Shown one piece after another: positions 59,590 through 64,000 of a stretch of 64,000 nucleotides of DNA. The stretch comes from Phytomonospora sp040655735. Its GTDB lineage: Bacteria > Actinomycetota > Actinomycetes > Mycobacteriales > Micromonosporaceae. Position 1 is the first letter of the stretch; each line of letters starts with the position of its first letter. The DNA is taken from the NCBI RefSeq assembly GCF_040655735.1, contig NZ_JBFAKK010000002.1, positions 372,001 through 436,000 on the forward strand. The letters are read 5' to 3'. Both the position numbers and the translations under genes were made by a program. The notes below the pieces were generated by a model. It saw nothing but the letters and a program-made list of their open reading frames with translations. It was not told where the DNA came from and searched no databases.

Positions 59590-60924
59590 TCATGCCGCGA
59601 CCGGGTCGGCGTACCTGTTCACGGGGCGCGCCAGTCCGTAGTGGTCGCGCAGGGTCGTGCCCTCGTAGTCGTGCCGGAAGAGCCCGCGCTCGCGCAGGAT
59701 CGGCACGACCTTGTCGACGAACGCGGTGAGCCCCGACGGCAGCACGGCGGGCATGATGTTGAACCCGTCGGCGGCGCCGGCGTCGTACCACTCCTCGATC
59801 GCGTCGGCGACCTGAACGGGAGTGCCGGTGAAGGTGCGGTGCCCGCGTCCGCCGCCCAGGCGCCCGATCAGCTGCCGCACGGTCAGGCGCTCGCGCCGGG
59901 CGAGTTCGACGATGAGCGTGTAGCGGCTCTTGGCGCCCTCGATCTCGTCCTCCGAGGGCAGACCGGCCGGCAGTTCGGCGTCGAGGGGCAGGTCGGCGGG
60001 GTCGACGCGGAGGGTCTTGGCGAGCTGGTCGCGGGCGTACTCGGGGACGATGAGGCGGTCGAGTTCGGCGTCGAGTTCGGCGGCCTCGGCCTCGGTGTCG
60101 CCGATGACGGGCACGATCCCGGGCAGGATCTTCACCGACTCCGGGTCGCGGCCGAGGCGCGCGGCGCGCAGTTTCACGTCGGCGTAGAAGGACTGCGCGT
60201 CGGCGAGGGTCTGCTGGGCGGTGAAGACCGCCTCGGCGTAACGGGCGGCGAAGTCCCTGCCGTCCTCGGACGATCCGGCCTGCACGAGCACCGGATGCCC
60301 TTGCGGTGAACGGGGAACGTTGAGGGGGCCGGCGACGCGGAAGTGCGGGCCGGTGTGGTCGATGGGCCGCACGCGGTCGTTGTCGCCCCACACGCCGCCG
60401 GCCTTGTCGCCGAGGGCGGCGTCGTCGTCCCAGCTGTCCCAGAGCTTCTGCGAGACCTCGACGAACTCCGCGGCCCGTTCGTAGCGCGACCGGTGGGCGG
60501 GGAGCCGGTCGAGGTTGAAGTTGCGGGCGGCCTCGATCCCCGCCGTGGTCACGATGTTCCAGCCGGCCCGGCCGCCGGAGACGTGGTCGACCGAGGCGAA
60601 TCGGCGCGCGAGGTTGTAGGGCTCGTTGTAGGTCGTCGACGCGGTGGCGATCAGTCCAATGTGGGTGGTGACGGCCGCGATCGCGGTGAGCACGACGGTC
60701 GGTTCGAGGGAACCCGACGGGCGTCTGCCGATGTCGCCCCACAGCTGCGGCGAGTCGGCGAAGAACACCGAGTCGAGCTTCCCGCGCTCGGCGATGCGGG
60801 CCAGTTCCTGGTAGTGCCGTACGTCGGTGGTCGCGTGGGGGTTGCTCTCCGGGAGCCGCCAGGACGCCTCGTGGTGACCGGTGCTCATCAGGAAGGCGTT
60901 GAGGTGCAGGGGTTTGCGGGTCAT
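59590..60924 (-). CDS. LLM-class flavin-dependent monooxygenase (NtaA/SnaA/DszA type)
   Basis: 444 residues. MTRKPLHLNAFLMSTGHHEAS, FFADSPQLWGDIGRR, NIVTTAGIEAARNFN, and SPQGHPVLVQAGSSEDGRDFAARYAEAVF are hallmarks of the NtaA/SnaA/DszA monooxygenases, which use FMNH2 and O2 on sulfur heterocycles, nitrilotriacetate or similar substrates. FMNH2 must come from a flavin reductase; a fragment of one starts the operon at the window edge. Its ATG overlaps the ATPase stop (ATGA), so it is coupled. Confidence 0.92.
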   Translation of the reverse strand: MTRKPLHLNAFLMSTGHHEASWRLPESNPHATTDVRHYQELARIAERGKLDSVFFADSPQLWGDIGRRPSGSLEPTVVLTAIAAVTTHIGLIATASTTYNEPYNLARRFASVDHVSGGRAGWNIVTTAGIEAARNFNLDRLPAHRSRYERAAEFVEVSQKLWDSWDDDAALGDKAGGVWGDNDRVRPIDHTGPHFRVAGPLNVPRSPQGHPVLVQAGSSEDGRDFAARYAEAVFTAQQTLADAQSFYADVKLRAARLGRDPESVKILPGIVPVIGDTEAEAAELDAELDRLIVPEYARDQLAKTLRVDPADLPLDAELPAGLPSEDEIEGAKSRYTLIVELARRERLTVRQLIGRLGGGRGHRTFTGTPVQVADAIEEWYDAGAADGFNIMPAVLPSGLTAFVDKVVPILRERGLFRHDYEGTTLRDHYGLARPVNRYADPVAA

Positions 60925-61670
60925 GTCCGGTCCTTGTCGTCGGCGCCCACGCCGAGCGCGGCGAGCAGTCGTGTGCGGATGCGGGCGAAGCCGGGGTCGG
61001 CGGGCCCGCGCGGTCCGTCGAGGTCGACGGCCTGTTCGGCGGCGATGTGTCCCTTGTGGAGGATCAAGACGCGGTCGGCGAGCGCGATGGCCTCGTCGAC
61101 GTCATGGGTGACCAGGAGGACGGCGGGGCGGTGGCGCCGGTGCAGCGCCCGCAGGAGTTCGTGCATGCGCAGGCGGGTCAGCGCGTCCAGGGCGCCGAAG
61201 GGCTCGTCGGCCAGGAGCAGTTCGGGCTCCCGGACGAGGGAGCGGGCCAGCGCCACGCGCTGCTGCTCGCCGCCCGACAGCTGGTTGGGCCACGCGCGTT
61301 CCCGGCCGGCCAGGCCGACCTCGGCGAGGGCGTCGAGGCCGCGGCGTTTCGCGTCGGGAGTGCGCAGCCCGAGCAGCACGTTGGGCAGGACCCGCTGCCA
61401 CGGAAGGAGCCGGGAGTCCTGGAAGACGACCGAGACCTTTCCGGGCACTTCGATCTCGCCGGCGCCGGTGACCTCGTAGTCGAGGCCCGCCAGAGCGCGC
61501 AGGAGCGTCGACTTGCCCGAACCGCTGCGGCCGAGCAGGGCCACGAACTCCCCCTTGTGGAGGGTGAGGTTGAGGCCGTCGAGGACCGTGTGCTCCCCGA
61601 AGGCGCGGTCGAGGTCGCGGATGCGGACGGCGGGGGCGTCGACGGCTAGTCGGCCAGGGTGCGTCGCCAT
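60921..61670 (-). CDS. ABC transporter ATPase, SsuB-like
   Basis: 249 residues from ATG 61670, overlapping the permease stop by 25 nt. Walker A GRSGSGKST near 48-56, Q-loop VVFQDSRLLPW, signature LSGGEQQRVALARS and Walker B LLLADEPFGALD. DSRLLPW and the short length are typical of the SsuB/TauB group that imports aliphatic sulfonates and taurine. Cytoplasmic, paired with the permease and lipoprotein upstream. Confidence 0.92.
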   Translation of the reverse strand: MATHPGRLAVDAPAVRIRDLDRAFGEHTVLDGLNLTLHKGEFVALLGRSGSGKSTLLRALAGLDYEVTGAGEIEVPGKVSVVFQDSRLLPWQRVLPNVLLGLRTPDAKRRGLDALAEVGLAGRERAWPNQLSGGEQQRVALARSLVREPELLLADEPFGALDALTRLRMHELLRALHRRHRPAVLLVTHDVDEAIALADRVLILHKGHIAAEQAVDLDGPRGPADPGFARIRTRLLAALGVGADDKDRT

Positions 61671-62791
61671 GACAGCGCTCTCCTTTGGATGAGGCGGACG
61701 GCGCCGTCGGAGAGCAGGCCGAGCACGCCGTAGAGGACGAGGCCGACGACGATGACGTCGGTCTGTCCGTACGTGCGGGCCAGCTCCATCATGTAGCCGA
61801 TGCCGCTGGTGGCGTTGATCTGCTCGACGACGACGAGTGACAGCCATGCCGAGGTGACCGCGAAGCGCAGTCCGAGCAGGAATCCGGGGAGCGCGCCGGG
61901 CAGGATCACGCGGCGGATGAAGGACGCGTGGCTCAGTTCGACGGTCTCGGCGAGTTCGGCGTAGCGGCCGTCGATGCCGCGCAGGCCGTTGTGGGTGTGG
62001 ATGTAGACGGGGATGAGGACGCCGAGGACGATCGTGGTGATCTTCATGCCCTCGCCGATGCCGAGCCACAGGATCAGCAGGGGCAACAGGGCGAGGGAGG
62101 GGACGGCGCGCTTGATCTGGATGGGGCCGTCGAGGACGGCCTCGCCCCAGCGGCTCAGGCCCGAGGCGAGGGCCAGGACGGTGCCGATGGCGACGCCGAG
62201 GACGAGGCCGTAGGCGAAGCGTTCGGCGGAGGTGGCGAGGTTGTCCTGGAGGCGGCCGTTGGCGATGAGCTCGCCGGTGGTGGTGACGACGGTCCACGGT
62301 GCCGACAGGACGCGCGGGTCGAGGAGGCCGGTCGCCGAGCCGGCGAACCAGGCCGCGAGCAGGAGCGCCGGGCCGAGGAGGGCGCCGCCGGGGATGCGGC
62401 GGCCGGGGCCGAGGCGGGGGCGGCGGCGCAGGTGGGTTCGGGGTTTGGCGGCGGTCTTCGGACGGGTTGTCCACAACCGGGGGGTTATCCACAGGGAACG
62501 CCGTTCACGTTCGCCGGCCTCGCCTGGCGGCGCGCTACGGTCGGCCGTGGAGGGAGGAACGGGCGGCCCCAACGTCGTTGGCGCAGCGTGGAGGGCCCGT
62601 GCCTCTCGCGGGGTGGGGGCGCTCGCCGGGGTGACCGGCGCGTTCGGCGAACCGCTGACCGCACCCGTGCCCACCCCCGCCCCCACGACGCCGGTGGCAC
62701 CGGCCGCTCCCGCGGCCGCGAGCACGACCTCCTGGTGCACGGGATCGGCGCCCGCCACCCCGTCGACGGTCCTCGTCACGTTCGCGGTCAT
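61646..62791 (-). CDS. ABC transporter permease, SsuC-like, with long N-terminal extension
   Basis: 381 residues. The start at 62791 is fixed by an ATGA overlap with the stop of the binding-protein gene. Residues 130-381 are an SsuC permease: ALLGPALLLAAWFAGSATGLL, LGVAIGTVLALASGL, the EAA loop ELAETVELSHASFIRRVILPGALP and LVVVEQINATSGIGYM. Residues 1-125 are unusual: Ala/Gly/Pro-rich, then Arg-rich, and the DNA encoding about residues 74-108 is the DnaA-box element. SsuC proteins usually begin close to the first helix. It may still work as a transporter. Confidence 0.88.
   Translation of the reverse strand: MTANVTRTVDGVAGADPVHQEVVLAAAGAAGATGVVGAGVGTGAVSGSPNAPVTPASAPTPREARALHAAPTTLGPPVPPSTADRSAPPGEAGERERRSLWITPRLWTTRPKTAAKPRTHLRRRPRLGPGRRIPGGALLGPALLLAAWFAGSATGLLDPRVLSAPWTVVTTTGELIANGRLQDNLATSAERFAYGLVLGVAIGTVLALASGLSRWGEAVLDGPIQIKRAVPSLALLPLLILWLGIGEGMKITTIVLGVLIPVYIHTHNGLRGIDGRYAELAETVELSHASFIRRVILPGALPGFLLGLRFAVTSAWLSLVVVEQINATSGIGYMMELARTYGQTDVIVVGLVLYGVLGLLSDGAVRLIQRRALSWRRTLAD
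62466..62571 (+). repeat. Dispersed 106-bp element with two DnaA boxes, copy B, inside the permease gene
   Basis: GTTGTCCACAACCGG, GGG, GTTATCCACAGG, then after about 25 nt CGCCTGGCG, a CTACGGTC block and GGGCGGCCCCA. It is the plus-strand equivalent of the copy at 36774-36880, of nearly equal length (106 against 107 bp). It is antisense to the permease but keeps that frame open. Confidence 0.8.
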
Positions 62792-63858
62792 CCCTGCCCA
62801 CCGCTTCCGTACGCCTCGGCGCCGAGCTTCTCGTAGCGCCGGTCGTAGAGATCGTCGGCCTTGATCGCGTCGTTGCCGGTCTCGGCGGCGAGCAGGTCGA
62901 TGGTCTCCTGGTGGCGCGCGATCACGTCGGTCCAGTCGGCGGGCACGTCGGGCTCGCCGGCGGCGTCGACGAGATACTGCCCGTCCTCTTTGGACAGACC
63001 TTGGTCGGCGACGTAGTAGCCGTCGATCCACTCCTGCGGGTGCTCGTAGACCCACTTCGTCGCCCTGCCCCAGGCCGCCACGTACTCGGCGATCGCGGCC
63101 GCCTTCCCGGCGTCCTCAAGGGTTTCGGTGCGCACGTACAGGTGGCTGGGGTCGTCGCGCAGGCCGTGCGGGATCGTCGTGGCGCCGTCGGGGCCGTACT
63201 TGGTCAGGTACCGCGAGATGTTCACGCCGCCGAGCGGTGCCACGTCGACCTGCCGGCCGGCGAGCGCGCTGGGATAGACGTCGCCGGTGCTGGGCAGCTC
63301 GATCAGCTCGACGTCCTCCTTGGTCAGTCCGGCCTGCTTGAGGACGCGCAGGATCAGCGCACCCTGCGCCTGCCCTGGGCTGTAGGCGATCTTCTTGCCG
63401 CGCAGGTCGGCGATCGAGGCGACCGAGACGCCCGGCGCGACGCCGAGCTGGTAGATCGGGTGTCCGATGGGGTCGACGCGGAACTTGGAGGCCACGATCT
63501 TCACCGGCAGCCCGGTCCAGGTCGCGTGGATGGCCGGGATCTCGGCGACCGCGCCGACGTCGAGGGCGTCGGCCCGAAACGCCTCGGTCGTCTGCGGGCC
63601 GCCGCTGATGTTGGCCCACTCGATGTCGAAGGAGAACTTGTCGAGTTCACCCGACAGCTGGAGCGCGACCTTCGTGGACGGATCGCCGACGATGAGCTTG
63701 GTGCCCTCGGGGACCGAGGCCGGCAGCGGCGCGTCGGCGGCGAGCGCGGGCCCGGCGGATTCGGCGGCGGAGCAGCCGGTCAGCGCCACCAGTGCGGTGA
63801 GCACGAGGACGGCGAAGGGGACGCCGAGCGGAAACCGGCGGGGGGATGGCGTTGACAT
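62788..63858 (-). CDS. ABC transporter substrate-binding lipoprotein, SsuA-like
   Basis: 356 residues. A lipobox LTGC with Cys29 follows a basic-hydrophobic signal. The periplasmic-binding fold type II is seen in TKLIVGDPSTKVALQL, FDIEWANISGGPQTTEAFRADALDVGAVAEIPA, KIAYSPGQAQGALILRVLKQAGL and PAL-type hinge motifs. The GGPQTTEA pattern is the sulfonate and nitrate/taurine-binding group (SsuA/TauA). It is attached outside the membrane and hands the substrate to SsuC. The stop overlaps the permease ATG. Confidence 0.92.
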   Translation of the reverse strand: MSTPSPRRFPLGVPFAVLVLTALVALTGCSAAESAGPALAADAPLPASVPEGTKLIVGDPSTKVALQLSGELDKFSFDIEWANISGGPQTTEAFRADALDVGAVAEIPAIHATWTGLPVKIVASKFRVDPIGHPIYQLGVAPGVSVASIADLRGKKIAYSPGQAQGALILRVLKQAGLTKEDVELIELPSTGDVYPSALAGRQVDVAPLGGVNISRYLTKYGPDGATTIPHGLRDDPSHLYVRTETLEDAGKAAAIAEYVAAWGRATKWVYEHPQEWIDGYYVADQGLSKEDGQYLVDAAGEPDVPADWTDVIARHQETIDLLAAETGNDAIKADDLYDRRYEKLGAEAYGSGGQG

Positions 63859-63873
63859 GACGGCCTTTCGTGG

Positions 63874-64000
63874 TCAGGTGAGCGAGGCGTACGCGCCGCC
63901 GTGGTACAGCAGCGGTGAGTGGGGGCGGATGACGTCGGCGCCGGTGAGGCGGACGACGACGATGTGGTGGTCCCCGGCGGGGACGCGGTTCTCGACGACG
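63874..64000 (-). CDS. Flavin reductase-like protein, 3' end only
   Basis: The last 41 residues, VENRVPAGDHHIVVVRLTG then ADVIRP and SPLLYHGGAYASLT, end 15 nt before the SsuA-like gene on the same strand. The pattern H-V-AGDH-IVV-RV...PLLYH-G-YA is the C-terminus of flavin reductase-domain proteins (HpaC/DszD type), which supply FMNH2 to two-component monooxygenases. The gene begins beyond the window and probably heads the operon containing the LLM monooxygenase. Confidence 0.8.
   Translation of the reverse strand, partial: VVENRVPAGDHHIVVVRLTGADVIRPHSPLLYHGGAYASLT

Noticed and set aside
1..64000. tRNA or rRNA genes
   Set aside because: No T-loop consensus or rRNA-like stretch was seen on either strand by eye; a tRNAscan/Infernal run would be decisive.

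Overview
The window is very GC-rich and gene-dense, with strongly GC-biased third codon positions. It carries SepH (an actinobacterial cell-division protein), the futalosine menaquinone genes mqnB and mqnD, a DUF3027 gene, an XPB-type helicase with its WYL-bearing helicase-associated partner, an ECF41 sigma factor and an XRE-DUF397 pair. Together these point to a chromosomal segment of a filamentous or sporulating actinomycete; I cannot assign the genus. Many starts are apparently leaderless: a TANNNT-type -10 lies 6-8 nt before the ATG or GTG. No rRNA, tRNA, CRISPR array, transposase or integrase gene was seen.

Layout. 1-9.9 kb: repeat protein, P-loop kinase-like protein, large cytoplasmic protein, a WYL regulator divergent from a DUF1579-like gene around a palindrome, lipoprotein, FAD-linked oxidase, RibD-like reductase, and two small proteins that look like orphan immunity proteins. 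10.2-16.4 kb: acyl-CoA ligase, arylamine N-acetyltransferase, membrane protein, XRE-DUF397 locus divergent from two small Cys-containing ORFs, L,D-transpeptidase. 16.6-26.6 kb: XPB-type helicase, aldo/keto reductase, membrane proteins including a VanZ-RDD fusion, aminoglycoside-phosphotransferase-like kinase, DUF2785, helicase-associated protein. 26.6-36.5 kb: a repeat-rich gap, a HAD-LarE fusion, isochorismatase-like hydrolase, large polytopic membrane protein, cold-shock protein, then mqnD-mqnB-MFS on the minus strand facing DUF3027 and a HAD phosphatase. 36.5-47 kb: a second repeat-rich gap with paired DnaA boxes and triple operators, FAD monooxygenase, ECF41 sigma factor with an NDH-2-like oxidoreductase, WD40-like protein, secreted ExeM/NucH nuclease, SoxR. 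47-51.3 kb: ArsC-like protein, DnaQ-BRCT exonuclease, and an HTH-methylase facing an Mrr-like endonuclease, both with altered catalytic motifs. 51.4-58.3 kb: aldo/keto reductase, two tandem methyltransferases, sepH, an XRE-NB-ARC STAND regulator followed by a 72-residue peptide with nine cysteines, and a gene under a perfect palindromic operator. 58.3-64 kb: one minus-strand operon (flavin reductase, ABC binding protein, permease, ATPase, LLM monooxygenase, haloperoxidase-like protein), probably for alkanesulfonate or organosulfur uptake and oxidation.

Main leads: the Cys-rich peptide next to the STAND regulator; the degenerate methylase/endonuclease pair; a roughly 106-bp dispersed element carrying two DnaA boxes, one copy of which lies in frame inside the ABC permease and gives it a long N-terminal extension; a second dispersed promoter element resembling the PafBC/WYL-type RecA-independent damage promoter; and a HAD-LarE fusion without larB or larC nearby. 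Annotation was done by eye, so family calls rest on motifs and remembered family patterns, not on searches.
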